Assembly (NCBI GenBank): GCA_012845835.1
Contig: JABAKD010000017.1
Span: 4,090,867 to 4,154,866 of the forward strand
Direction of reading: 5' to 3'
Origin: Undaria pinnatifida
Lineage: Eukaryota; Sar; Phaeophyceae; Laminariales; Alariaceae
Length of the DNA stretch: 64,000 nt
Shown here piece after piece: positions 32,801 to 40,389 of this stretch; position 1 is the first letter of the stretch; each line of letters opens with the position of its first letter. Under the pieces are notes generated by a model. The model saw nothing but the letters and a program-made list of their open reading frames with translations. It searched no databases and was not told the origin of the DNA. Made by a program: the position numbers and the translations under genes.

Positions 32801-34678
32801 TATTGTCATAGGGCGGGGGTGGGGGGGGGGGGGGGGTCCCCATTCGTTGCTTGCCTTAGCCGTGGGATTATTTGACCGTACATCCCTGTCGAAGTGGAAG
32901 GGCGGTGAGGGGGGGAGGCGTTTGGACGGGTGGGGGCTGGGGGCAGCATCCGAGTGCGCTGTCGCAAAACGTTTTCAGTTTTTTATTCGAGAGTATTCCC
33001 GTTGATTGTGGGGCTATTCTGAAGGGGTTTATGGATTAAACTATGAATCATCAGACCGTTTTTCTGTTATTTTGCAAGAAGGGCTTTGCGTTGCGGGGTG
33101 TGTGGCTCCAGGCTTGCACCATTTTATTTGGATGTTTCATCTGTTTTTTTTGTCTGTCTCCCTGTCTCATCTCTTCGTCTCTTTTCCTTTCTCTCTGTCT
33201 GCCTCCTTGCCGTTTATGTGCGTTTAATCAGGTTTTGACGGGTATTTATTTGATGGCTCACTCGTGCACGCTGCACCCGGAGGCGGTTATATCGAGCACA
33301 GCAGCGGCCTCCTGGCTCCGCTCTCCAGTGCAAGGCGGCCAAAAGACAAGGGTAAGCGAAAAAACACATGCGCGGTTTCGCCTGTATCTCGGTCGCTCGC
33401 GCGCTCGCGTGTGATATGGTATGGAATCCATCACTAGGGTATGGCATCGTGTACCGGTTGTATGGTACGGTATGGTTTGGAGCATCATGCTATGGTACCG
33501 TATATTATGTTATAGTATGGTATGGTATGTTATGGTATGGTATGTTATGTTATGGTATGGTATGGTATGGTATGGTATGGTATGGTATGGTATGGTATGG
33601 TATGGTATGGTATGGTATGGTATGGTATGGTATGGTATGGTATGGTACCGTATATTATGTTATAGTATGGTATGGTATGTCATGGTATATTATGTTATAG
33701 TATGGTATGGTATGTTATGTTATGTTATGGTATGGTATGGTATGGTATGGTATGGTATGGTATGGTATGGTATGGTATGGTATGGTATGGTATGGTATGG
33801 TATGGTGTGGTATGGTATGGTATGGTATGGTATGGTATGGTATGGTATGGTGTGATGTGGTGTGGTGTGGTGTGTTGTGGTGTGGTGTGGTGTGGTGTGG
33901 TGTGGTGTGGTGTGGTGTGGTGTGGTGTGGTGTGGTGTGGTGTGGTGTGGTGTGGTGTGGTGTGGTGTGGTGTGGTGTGGTGTGGTGTGGTGTGGTGTGG
34001 TGTGGTGTGGTGTGGTGTGGTGTGGTGTGGTGTGGTGTGGTGTGGTGTGGTGTGGTGTGGTGTGGTGTGGTGTGGTGTGGTGTGGTGTGGTGTGGTGTGG
34101 TGTGGTGTGGTGTGGTGTGGTGTGGTGTGGTGTGGTGTGGTGTGGTGTGGTGTGGTGTGGTGTGGTGTGATGTGGTGTGGTGTGGTGTGGTGTGGTGTGG
34201 TGTGGTGTGGTATGGTGTGGTGTGGTGTGGTGTGGTGTGGTGTGGTGTGGTGTGGTGTGGTGTGGTGTGGTGTGGCGTGGTGTGGTATGGTGTGGTGTGG
34301 TGTGGTGTGGCGTGGTGTGGTATGGTGTCCTATGGTATGGTGTGGTGTGGTATGGCATGGTGTGGTGTGGTGTGGTGTGGTGTGGTGTGGTGTGGTGTGG
34401 TGTGGTGTGGTGTGGCGTGGTGTGGTGTGGTGTGGTGTGGTGTGGTGTGGTGTGGTGTGGCGTGGTGTGGTGTGGTGTGGCGTGGTGTGGTAGGGTGTGG
34501 TGTGGTGTAACGGCGTGTTGGTGTCCCATTACTTGCAGCTATCCTAACCTCTGTCCCTCCCTCCGCCCCTCCCGCATCCCCCAATCCCCTGAACCGCCTT
34601 TTTGAGCAGAGAGAGCTATCCCTGGAGAAGCTGTCGACGATCGAGCGCTTCACCCTCTGGAAGGGGAGGATTGTGTAG
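19298..34678 (+). CDS. TAPT1: TAPT1/POD1-family transmembrane protein, 11 exons
   Basis: The joined model is 19298-20866, 23201-23443, 25141-25304, 27265-27442, 28029-28205, 29278-29469, 30326-30453, 30935-31037, 32019-32132, 33232-33351 and 34610-34678: 3,057 nt, 1,018 residues, all phases compatible. Recognition comes from the conserved core: VPRQLEKLLLFGMLVCLD..LYV, YHYIRGQAMVKLYVL, SFGQDALDSLY, SNNFAEIKSSVFKKFDKHNL and a C-terminal LSTIERFTLWKGRIV. The TAPT1 family (Tapt1 in animals, POD1 in plants, Emp65 in yeast) comprises multi-pass membrane proteins of the ER/secretory pathway linked to protein folding or, in vertebrates, ciliary roles. Seven or so hydrophobic segments are visible from exon 3 to exon 10. 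The first 523 residues are low-complexity and family-atypical. The start codon is the least certain part. Confidence 0.93.
20867..23200 (+). other. TAPT1-family intron 1
   Basis: 2.3-kb intron with a GTGAGA donor. A pyrimidine-rich run and CTAAC branch-like motif (23188-23192) precede the acceptor ATGGAAAG. It contains pyrimidine-rich TTTCCCACGTTCCAC-type words (21020-21540), a CCACCA repeat (21560-21600), and G and C homopolymers (22966-22986, 23143-23160). No embedded gene recognised. Confidence 0.6.
23201..23443 (+). CDS. TAPT1: TAPT1-family gene exon 2
   Basis: 81 codons, phase 0 to 0, ending CAG|GTTTGT. The first two thirds are a Gly/Asp-rich linker. The end, ISLLGYLRVEVFGAEDHG, occupies the position of the short conserved segment that precedes the LEK/FG membrane core in the family, which supports the joint to exon 3. 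Confidence 0.75.
23639..24433. mobile_element. hAT-like non-autonomous element in intron 2
   Basis: The left end is TAGGGGTGCCACTCG and the right end, read inward on the other strand, is TAGGGGTGTCCACACG. Flanking 8-mers CTATATAC (23631-23638) and CTATATTT (24434-24441) match at six of eight positions, as expected for an ageing 8-bp target duplication. The 795-bp interior has repeated GGGTACCCGGGTACCC words and a duplicated segment (CCCGTTTAGCAACGTGTCCC at about 23758 and 23932). It has no transposase frame. Confidence 0.7.
24499..24534 (+). pseudogene. Ghost copy of exon 3 start
   Basis: The sequence from GTGAAGCGGACGGCGAGGAA to TCCCC matches the first ~36 bases of exon 3 (25141 onward), and the upstream GCGGC..CCTTGTTTTC resembles the exon 3 acceptor region, but the AG is lost and the similarity stops after TCCCC. 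It is a partial tandem duplication of the acceptor and exon start, not spliceable as it stands. Confidence 0.55.
25141..25304 (+). CDS. TAPT1: TAPT1-family gene exon 3
   Basis: 54 codons plus 2 nt, acceptor TTTTTGCCAG, donor AAG|GTATGA. It encodes VRNFLTVPRQLEKLLLFGML and a following hydrophobic stretch CLDTFLYVTTFLPIRIVIGV, the family's signature first membrane region. Confidence 0.95.
25735..26015 (+). repeat. tRNA-like SINE family 2, copy 2
   Basis: Collinear with 12461-12740: TTATCCTCGAGCCTGGTATA, B-box-like GAGTTCGAGTCCCACC near 25788, TTGACTTGCGGTAAGCGCGA and the end GACCGCGGCTTGTCCAGAAG. It sits in the sense orientation inside intron 3. Confidence 0.6.
26030..26775 (+). repeat. Minisatellite of TAGTGCGGTACCC/TTTAGTGCGGGG
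   Basis: About 30 degenerate copies of a ~30-bp unit built from GTGCGGTACCCTTTAGTGCGGGGTCC variants (each word shown here in shortened form) run across the stretch. Longer sub-units with GTTGTTCCCTGATAATGCGG recur at 26039, 26149, 26267 and 26641. No coding potential. Confidence 0.75.
27265..27442 (+). CDS. TAPT1: TAPT1-family gene exon 4
   Basis: Begins with 1 nt completing the codon from exon 3. Encodes PLLYDWMRGATICAALCSL and then FLEMSRVYHYIRGQAMVKLY, ending AAG|GTATGA phase 0. YHYIRGQ followed by KLYVL is a strong family motif. Confidence 0.95.
27443..28028 (+). other. TAPT1-family intron 4, purine-rich repeats
   Basis: The second half (27715-28022) is a degenerate TGGAATGGAAACGGAACG-type purine-rich repeat on the + strand. 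The acceptor reads GGAAAAAAACAG with no polypyrimidine tract, which is unusual; the reading frame and family alignment nevertheless fix exon 5 at this AG. Confidence 0.65.
28029..28205 (+). CDS. TAPT1: TAPT1-family gene exon 5
   Basis: 59 codons, phase 0 to 0, ending CAG|GTGGGT. Encodes SFGQDALDSLYLSTVHKKKR, then a hydrophobic span VVMHFVIVCVTACLHSLLLF and TTLTVAVNSSDQ. SFGQD is a hallmark of the family. Confidence 0.95.
28702..29102. mobile_element. Candidate inverted-repeat element in intron 5
   Basis: The left end GGCCTTTTCACGGGCCGGGC and right end (other strand) CGGGGCTTTTCACAAGCC share a GGxCTTTTCAC core. CGACCCGCGGGTCGGGTC-like words lie inside both ends. The flanking duplication is not clean. 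The interior is interrupted by a 24-T run and an antisense A-tailed repeat. Confidence 0.45.
28770..28910 (-). repeat. A-tailed short repeat, antisense copy
   Basis: Read on the minus strand it begins CGCCAGCAAACCAGCTGG, then GATTGCGAATGCAATCGAGT, GTGGTGAGC, AAGCTTTATTTTTCCC, and ends in a long A run (the T run at 28741-28764 here). Same order as 62166-62320. Confidence 0.65.
29278..29469 (+). CDS. TAPT1: TAPT1-family gene exon 6
   Basis: 64 codons, phase 0 to 0. Encodes SNNFAEIKSSVFKKFDKHNL then DVVERFKLALFLAMIMLLNV. It ends CAG|GCAAGG, a GC donor: no GT in reach preserves the frame into exon 7. Confidence 0.95.
29470..30325 (+). other. TAPT1-family intron 6 (GC-AG type)
   Basis: Donor GCAAGG, acceptor TCTGCCAG. 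It contains a G-run (29529-29544), a degenerate C-rich-family 3' fragment at about 29732-29790 (minus orientation), a T-run and a duplicated GGCACCAAGACACGTT (30131 and 30195). Confidence 0.7.
30326..30453 (+). CDS. TAPT1: TAPT1-family gene exon 7
   Basis: 42 codons plus 2 nt, ending CAG|GTAATG. Encodes VFGGEVLADWIKHGFIIKFN and LTPAIYEEYSTILAR, matching the family segment that pairs a short helix with KHAFI/TKFN. Confidence 0.94.
30454..30934 (+). other. TAPT1-family intron 7, donor-like repeats
   Basis: Contains about ten degenerate ~30-bp copies of a CCATTxTTTGCCAGATxCTCAA pattern (30525-30875). They resemble the exon 7 end and donor (CCATTCTCGCCAG|GTAATG..ACTCAA). The acceptor is CTACGAACAG. 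Confidence 0.6.
30935..31037 (+). CDS. TAPT1: TAPT1-family gene exon 8
   Basis: 1 nt plus 34 codons, ending ATG|GTGAGC phase 0. Encodes DHTHFVARRLAFATVPLNCV, matching the VARRxGF..LPL segment of the family. Confidence 0.93.
31220..31320 (-). mobile_element. LINE 3'-end fragment
   Basis: On the minus strand it carries the same GTTTCGAAAGGGA..GTGGTCAAC..GCAAGCAACAAATGA order as the 3' end of the LINE piece at 32458-32809. Only the extreme 3' part is retained. Confidence 0.5.
31866..31908 (+). pseudogene. Ghost copy of exon 9, first half
   Basis: AACCGATTCATTCAGATGGC, followed by CTTAAGTTCCTGAATAGG, parallels ATCCGATTTATTCAGATGGC at 32019 and includes a preceding GACAG. The frame stays open for a further ~25 codons, so use as an alternative exon cannot be excluded. 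Confidence 0.6.
32019..32132 (+). CDS. TAPT1: TAPT1-family gene exon 9
   Basis: 38 codons, phase 0 to 0, ending AAG|GTGCGG. Encodes IRFIQMAVPKLLQRL and the last clear membrane span AALWVAAILFYLLVLCLK. Confidence 0.92.
32346..32391 (+). pseudogene. Ghost copy of exon 9, second half
   Basis: GTGTGGGTGGCGGCCATCCT, followed by TTTCCTCCCAGTGCTCTGCC, is nearly identical to 32087-32129 and is followed by a GTAAAA donor-like site. The frame is open and would encode a near-identical membrane segment. Confidence 0.65.
32458..32809 (-). mobile_element. LINE (non-LTR retrotransposon) C-terminal fragment
   Basis: The minus strand encodes ESRTHIAGECEIYKEEWDAL, EKTIAILGDRWWPQTAK and KHFLCSIWKKRNERPNVGG. 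HxxxxCxxY-type tails ending in FLxxIWKxR are typical of the extreme C-terminus of LINE reverse transcriptase proteins. Upstream coding sequence is missing (5' truncated at about 32815), so this is a dead fragment, antisense to the host gene. Confidence 0.7.
33232..33351 (+). CDS. TAPT1: TAPT1-family gene exon 10
   Basis: 40 codons, phase 0 to 0, ending AGG|GTAAGC. VLTGIYLMAHSC directly continues LVLCLK of exon 9, as in the family's final membrane region. The rest is a variable linker. Confidence 0.88.
33352..34609 (+). other. TAPT1-family intron 10 (satellite-filled)
   Basis: Almost entirely a pentanucleotide array (33420-34510), followed by a C-rich stretch and the acceptor TTTTTGAGCAG. Confidence 0.85.
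33420..34510 (+). repeat. (TATGG)n to (TGTGG)n pentanucleotide satellite
   Basis: Pure or near-pure TATGG pentamers from about 33500 to 33850, with a few TATGT/TACCG interruptions, pass abruptly into TGTGG pentamers up to about 34510 with sporadic TGGCG and TATGG variants. Around 215 pentamers in total. Long open frames over it in every register are repeat artefacts. Confidence 0.97.
34610..34678 (+). CDS. TAPT1: TAPT1-family gene exon 11 (stop)
   Basis: 22 codons plus TAG: RELSLEKLSTIERFTLWKGR then IV. The IERFTLWKGRI tail is family-like and fixes the C-terminus. Confidence 0.9.
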   Translation, partial: RELSLEKLSTIERFTLWKGRIV

Positions 34679-35028
34679 CGCATCTCCTTTCTTTTGAGTA
34701 TTTATTCGCTGATGGATATTCTTTGATGTAATGATTGGTGTAGTTTACTGTAGTTCGTGTCTGCATTCATTGATAAACATGATATTCGTTGATACATTTC
34801 GTTGGTGTATCCGTTGCTATATTGGTGGGGGTATCCGTGGATATACGACTCCTTGGCGTACTTGTTGTGGGTGAGTCCCTTGATTTCTGTTGAGTCTTTT
34901 TTTTTTTTTTTTTTTTCCCCGTTTTGGTCCAGTTTGTGATTCGGTCGCGATGTATCGATTCGGTGAGTTGATTCGGTTGCTTATTTGGTCAGATGACGGA
35001 TTGAATTGATTCGATTGACGGATTTGAC
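34679..35028. other. 3' flank of the TAPT1-family gene
   Basis: T-rich DNA with a 22-T run (34895-34916) and TTGATT/GATTGG words. No canonical AATAAA is seen within the first ~300 bases on the + strand. No gene. Confidence 0.45.
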
Positions 35029-35285
35029 GCGTGCTACGATAGAGGTATTAATTTTCGTCTGAAACGGTTTCTGAATGACGGGGCTCCTTAGCCCAAAATC
35101 GTCGGAAAATACGCCCCATTAATTCTGCATGATTCTCGTTGTGTACCTAGGCCATGGGATTTTTCATCCGGTAGCAGTTTTAATTTTTCTCCAAATCAGT
35201 TTTGGAGGTAGGACATGTCTTAAGCTCCCAAATTGAGGAACCTCAGAAAAAACGCGGTGCACCTGTATCTTAACACGCGTCATTG
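35029..35285. mobile_element. MITE with GCTACGATAGAGG termini, copy 2
   Basis: Ends GACGCGTGCTACGATAGAGG and (other strand) GACGCGTGTTAAGATACAGG, ~255 bp. The interior has CCAAAATCGTCGG, GCATGATTCTCGTTGTGT, CCATGGGATTTTTCATCCGG and GACATGTCTTAAGCTCCCAA, shared with the 38.6-kb and 18.4-kb copies. Confidence 0.75.
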
Positions 35286-36009
35286 CCTTGTTGAATTTCT
35301 CAATGATTGATTGAATGGATGGATAGATGGATGGATGATTGGTTGACTGGCTGGTTGGACGGTTTTTGTTGGGTTGATCAGCTGTTTAGTGCATTGCGAT
35401 TGCATGCCTGATCGACTTAGTTGTGTGATTTGATATCGACTGATTTGGTTGATTCGGTGGATTTTGAGGACTTGGTTGATTTGGTTGATTGGGTCCGTTT
35501 GATTGGTTTGGTTTTTAATTGATTTGATTTAATTACTGGTTGGTCACGATTCTTAGGATTGTATTAGTGGTTACATCCCCGCTTCCAGGTGTTTTTCACG
35601 GCGTGTGCACGTGGATCCAGTTGTGACTGCCATTAACGTTAGACGATGTAGAGGTTTGCAGGCGTGCTTTCCTCGGGGAGGGGGGTGCGGGGGGGTCAAG
35701 TTTCGGCACTGCGCCACTATGCTATATTGTTCTACCGTACAATACCGTACAACACCGTAACGTAAAATACCATACCATACCCTGTGCTACCGTACGGTAT
35801 ATGACCGTGCGATACCGTGCGGCGAGGTGCTTCCGTAAAATATCATGCAGTTACCGTACGGTATCGTACCATACCTTATTTGTTTTGCTGTCATGCGGTC
35901 CGGGGATCGTTTTTCCTTTCCCCCGTTGTACTGCGCCTTATCTTATATTTGGTTTTCCGGAAATATTCTATCGTTTTTTTTCGAGGTAAAGGGGTTACTA
36001 GTATTTTGG
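35286..36009. other. Spacer without a recognised gene
   Basis: GGATTGATTTGGTT-type low-complexity T/G DNA to 35550, then ACCGTACxATACCGT words (35735-35880). No gene. Confidence 0.4.
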
Positions 36010-36575
36010 TTTGAATCCGTTAGATCCGTTGCAGTAATTTTATTCATTCGATCCGTTGGGTGTGCTGCATCCGTTGAGGTCGTTGAGCCGGCGGATACGT
36101 GGATCCATTCGATCCGTTCGATCTGTTTACTCTGTTGAGTCCGTTGGTCCCATTGAGACAGTTGGACCCGCTGGATCCGTTGAGTCCGTTAACTCCGTTG
36201 AGTCTGCTGGGTTTGTTGAATTCGCTGATCCGGTGGATTCGTTGGATTTTTTCAGTCCATTGGATCCGTTGTGGTCCGTTGAGCCCTTGGGATTACTTGG
36301 ACCCCTTGAATCTGTGGACCCAGAGATTGAGTCCGTTTGGGTCGTTCCGTTCGATTCGTTGGATCGTTTGTGTCTGTTGGATCCGTTGATTCCGTTGGCT
36401 CTGTTAGATCCGTTTTTTTTATATCGGTTGTGTCCGTTGGATGCGTTGGATTCGCAAGAGCTGCTTGATTCGTTCGATCCTTTCGTTCTGTTGTGTCCGC
36501 TGAGTCCATTGGTTGGGATCCATTGGATTCGCTTGGATCCGAATTCCGCTTGGATCCGTTGGATTCGGCTTCCGC
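36010..36575 (+). repeat. TCCGTTGGA 9-bp-based tandem repeat
   Basis: Dozens of imperfect 9-mers (GATCCGTTG, GAGTCCGTT, GGATTCGTT). The unit length is a multiple of three, so long open frames (L-D-P-L on + and S-N-x-T on minus) arise automatically. I do not call it a gene. Confidence 0.8.
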
Positions 36576-37629
36576 GGGGGGGGTGTTGCGACGTGTTTAT
36601 TTTTTCCAACGCAGTTTGGATGGAGGCGTTTTCACCAATCGGCGGCCGTGAGGCGTTCCGCGAGTTTCACGTACACATATAATTTTGTGGGTTCGAGTTT
36701 TTTAGATTGTTTTATTTTGCCCCCCCCCCCCCCCCCCCTCCCTCCTTGCTACTACTGCTCTATAGGAAAAAAATGCTACCGATTTTGCGGCAATATGATA
36801 CGCGTAGGCTGTTGCCATAGGTGCGTCCATGTTTTTGGCGATGTTTAGCCAATTTTCACGCGTTCTCAACACGAAGCAGACAAATATTGTCGTGAGCAAC
36901 CCCCCCCCCCCCCCCCCCCGGCCAGCTCTTGCCCCATGCGCACGCCCCTCCCTTCCTTGCTCACGCAAGATAATGCCGTTAATGGGTGGCGGCCTGAGAG
37001 AGTAGCTGGCTTTACGATGATTCGTGATTTGCCATGGGATGATGTGGTGTGAGCTTGTGTTGAGGGTATCGGGTGGTTTTGTGTTTTCTTGTGGATTCAG
37101 TTGCTTTAGGCTTACGCTAGCTTTGCACCAAGCCTCTCGTACTGCTGCATGCATAATTGAAGGGAAAATTGATATTGCATTTTGGTTTCGACCCCCTTCG
37201 GCACTGGGACTTTAGAGGGGGGGCGAAGCCTCGAAAATGTGATTGTTACGACCGCTCGAACCAGCCCGGGCTGCTGGGGTAAGCGATGTATGTGCACACC
37301 CGGACTCCAACCTCGTGGAGACGTGCTGCTTCAATTCGCGCAACATCGTGATGCTTGTGCTGCTATAATACCTGGTACCGTACGTACTTCCTAGGTGTCG
37401 CTTGATGCAATCGCAATCTTCGTCCTTTTGGCCTTTGCTTACTGATCAGCTAGGGCCCATGGAAGAACACACCGAGCGAGGTGGTGTGCGTGCACACACA
37501 AACCACACAGAACTTGCTTTGAATTACGACGTACAAGTACGACGTAGCTGTTTTTGTTCGTTGTAGGTTCGGTGATAGCCCTGGCCTGCTACTAGTGGAC
37601 GAAGGCTACGATGGGGGGGTCTATGAAAC
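36576..37629. other. Spacer without a recognised gene
   Basis: C-runs at 36720-36738 and 36900-36919, and no recognised coding sequence. Short frames around 37024-37394 have no signature. Confidence 0.35.
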
Positions 37630-37835
37630 GGCAGCTCGCGCTGCCGGAGTAGTAACGGGGGGACAGCTCGCGCTATCGCTGTGGTGGGAACCGAAGGACA
37701 CGCCAGCTAGCGCTGGATTGCGAATGCAATCGAGTTAAATCGACACACGACGTGTATGAAAGTACGTGGAAGTGTGGTGAGCTTTCTTAAGCTTTATTTT
37801 TCCCCCATCCATCCGCTGGAGGATAAAAAGAAGAG
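37630..37835 (+). repeat. A-tailed short repeat, longest 5' end
   Basis: Three successive short hairpins (GGCAGCTCGCGCTGCC at 37630; ACAGCTCGCGCTATCGCTGT at 37672; CCAGCTAGCGCTGG at 37703) lead into GATTGCGAATGCAATC, then GAGTTAAATCGACACACGAC, GTGGTGAGC, AAGCTTTATTTTTCCCCC and an A/G-rich tail. Same family as 62166-62320. Confidence 0.65.
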
Positions 37836-38634
37836 AAAAAGATGGGGGGGGTTACCCCGGTTATCATTCACTACCAGGTACCGGGTTTTTCCTACTCGCA
37901 CTACAGCAGTGACTGTACCTCATCGATAAAGAGGCATACCACGGTGGTGGTAGGGGATGCACTTTTTGAGCCAAAAAAAGGTATACCTCTGGTCGGTTTG
38001 AGCTTACTCAAGGGAGGAACCACGCCGGTTAGCCTGGTACCGAACGTTTTACGAAAGTATCTTTGCTTTTTTGGGAATTGCGTAGAGAAAGGGTTTGTCG
38101 GATTGCCTGCAAGCGAACGGCTTCGAACTCAATATTTTGGGTGAGATGTTGAGCTCCTCATTTACTCATGTGAGGAACTCAAGGGATTTTCCGCGGCACC
38201 GCCTCCTGCCGTGGGATGGGTCTGAATGGATATTATGACTTCAGACGATTTTTTTGGGCGCAGCGTATCTTTGTTCTACTTCATTGCGGATCCAAATCGT
38301 CAGGTGACCTTACAGCATCACGGAGCTGAAGACCGCCAAAGAACGGGGGACGATTCCCGCGCGAGCGCGCACCCGAACCACTCCAAAGAGAAGGCCTCAA
38401 AGAAAGTGACTCCCCTACACTGTAGCCTTTTGATCACGCGTGCACAGCAGCAGTGACGGGGTGCTCTACGAGAGGACAGGGGTAGCTGTTTTTGGCTTTT
38501 TTTATTTTTCGTAATGACGGGGCGGCGAGCTCTCCTCAACCCCATTCTTCTTATGTGTTCCCAAAATGTTGTTGTCGTCGTGTCCAGTACTCTTATTCGT
38601 TTTTGTACGTGAGACCATGGGATTCGCGTTGGGG
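37836..38634. other. Spacer without a recognised gene
   Basis: A 100-codon open frame at 37842-38144 has no recognisable feature. Nothing else can be supported. Confidence 0.35.
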
Positions 38635-38905
38635 ATAATGGCGTGTGCTACACGATAGAAGTAGCACTTTTCGTATGATGAACTGATTTCTGTATGACTG
38701 GACTCTCCTTACTTATCCCAAATTCGTCGGAAATAGATCAATTTTTTTTTTGCATGATTCTCGTTGTATGCCTAGGTCACGGGATTTGTCATCCGCGATA
38801 GAACAGGTTTATTTTTTCTTCCAAATCAGTTTTTGGGTTAAGAAGGACATGTCTTAAGCTTCCAACGCGAAAGGAACCTTTCAGACAAAACGTGGTGAAT
38901 CTCTA
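38635..38905. mobile_element. MITE with GCTACGATAGAGG termini, copy 3
   Basis: Left end GCGTGTGCTACACGATAGAA, right end (other strand) CGCCTGCGCTATGATAGAGA. The interior is collinear with 35029-35285 (GCATGATTCTCGTTGTATGC, GACATGTCTTAAGCTTCCAA). Confidence 0.65.
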
Positions 38906-38925
38906 TCATAGCGCAGGCGTTGTTA

Positions 38926-39235
38926 TTGGCTTGTGCTTCGATATCTAGAGGTATCGCTTTTTGGCAAATATATTTTCCGGATGATGGTGGAGCCTCCTTA
39001 AACCCCATAAATCGTCGGAATTTCGCTTTTTTTTTCTTCTAAATCTGGAATGCTTTTCAAGGTATACCGTAGGCCATGCGGTTGTTCATCTCGGGTGGAG
39101 CTTTTTTTTCCTCTTTTTTTTTTCCAAAAAAAGCAGATGAGTGTTTGGGACAGTTGTATTATAGTCCTCAAATTATGAGGATGCACTTCTGAAAGAAAAT
39201 GGTCCGCACACCTCTACGTTTTAGCATGTGTCTGT
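38926..39235. mobile_element. MITE with GCTACGATAGAGG termini, diverged copy 4
   Basis: Ends TTGTGCTTCGATATCTAGAGG and (other strand) ACATGCTAAAACGTAGAGG. Interior AAATCGTCGGAATTTCG and GTAGGCCATGCGG keep the family order but are strongly diverged. Confidence 0.45.
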
Positions 39236-39559
39236 TGTTGCGTTATTATTTTTTTCTCAAAACTCTTCTGTGTTCGGGCGAGGTGAAGCGAGCTCAAGTG
39301 CAAGGAAAATCGACTAAGAAAAATCTAGGGGGCACCTCCACCGTGTCGTGGCATGCTTCCAGCCAACACATACACACAAACACGCGTGTGCGTGTGCATG
39401 CACGCGGAGAGCTAAATATTTTGGCTGCGGATATCGTGTGGCTCTATTAAGTCATCCCACGGTATATAGTCTAGGGGTGCAGCAGATTCTAAGAAATTTC
39501 TGAGCTCCCAACACGAGGAGGGGCTCAAGATCTCACCAGAAACATGCCTTCGAAGGCGT

Positions 39560-40385
39560 TCGCTTGCGGGCGCGTGCTACGATCGAGGTAGGAGTTTTCG
39601 TCTGAAATAGTTTCTGCATGACGGGGCTCTCCTCCTCAAACCCGAAATCGTGCGAAATAGGATTTATTTGTATTTTGGAGCCATCCCACGGTAGGGGGGG
39701 GTTTACCCTCAATTTTCACTACCGCGTCAGAGCTAGTCGCGCGAGTGACTCCGTGTGCGCCTCACTGACAAAACGACGTTCGGTGATTCTTTTGTTGCAG
39801 CATTGCTAACCATCCCTTTTCGTATCGAACATCGAGAATGTTTCGAATAGCACGAAAGCCTGACAGGTGACCCGCGAGGAACAAGGAAGGGGGAGTCATT
39901 CGCGCGAGTGACACCGAGCCATTGAATAAAAGTGGCCTGAAGGGGTCCTTACCCCCCTACCGTACCATTGGTCTGATTTTCGTTGTGTGTATACCTAGAG
40001 GCGCCGACGAAGGCTACACGGTACCTGGTAGGGGGGTTTATGTTGTTTTTGGGGGCCTAGGGGTCACGCTGTGCGAGTGACTCCCCCGTTCCTTGTGGCC
40101 TTAGCCGTTCGTACCGGTTCACATTTTAGATATGAATCCCCAACTGAATATGGCTATCTACGATGCGCCAACAAGTCGCCTAACTTGGTTTTGCACGTGA
40201 GGTACGGAGTCACTCGTGCGAGTGGATCAGACCCGGTATTGAAAACGGGGGGGGGTACCCCCCCTTGCGTAGCCTCGATCGGCTTTGGGATGTTTTCATC
40301 CGGCAGCAGTGTTATTTTCTCCTCAAATCACCTTTTGGGGTTAAGCCATGTCTTGAGCGCCCTCAAAGTAAGAGGGAACCTCTGT
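39560..40385. mobile_element. MITE copy 5, split by a ~570-bp insertion
   Basis: The left half (GCGCGTGCTACGATCGAGG at 39570, CTGAAATAGTTTCTGCATGA, AAATCGTGCG to ~39680) and right half (TTTTCATCCGGCAGCAG at 40294, CATGTCTTGAGCGCCC, to ~40385) of the family are separated by 39690-40275. That inserted part carries inverted arms at about 39880-39910 and 40069-40100 (GGGGGAGTCA.. / ..TGACTCCCCC). Confidence 0.5.
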
Positions 40386-40389
40386 CCTC

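Larger units (their letters stand above)
32133..33231 (+). other. TAPT1-family intron 9
   Basis: Contains a ghost of the second half of exon 9 (32346-32391), a LINE coding fragment on the minus strand (32458-32809) and a further LINE 3' piece near 32836-32900. The acceptor is TTTAATCAG. Confidence 0.65.

Noticed and set aside
33421-34605. Long open frames on both strands over the pentanucleotide satellite
   Set aside because: They only reflect a five-base repeat with no stop in several registers; the composition is pure (V/M-W-Y/C-G) repeats and the array lies in an intron.
36056-36682. 208-codon L-D-P-L repeat frame and its antisense S-N-T frame
   Set aside because: Product of a 9-bp tandem repeat; no start context, splice support or conserved unit.
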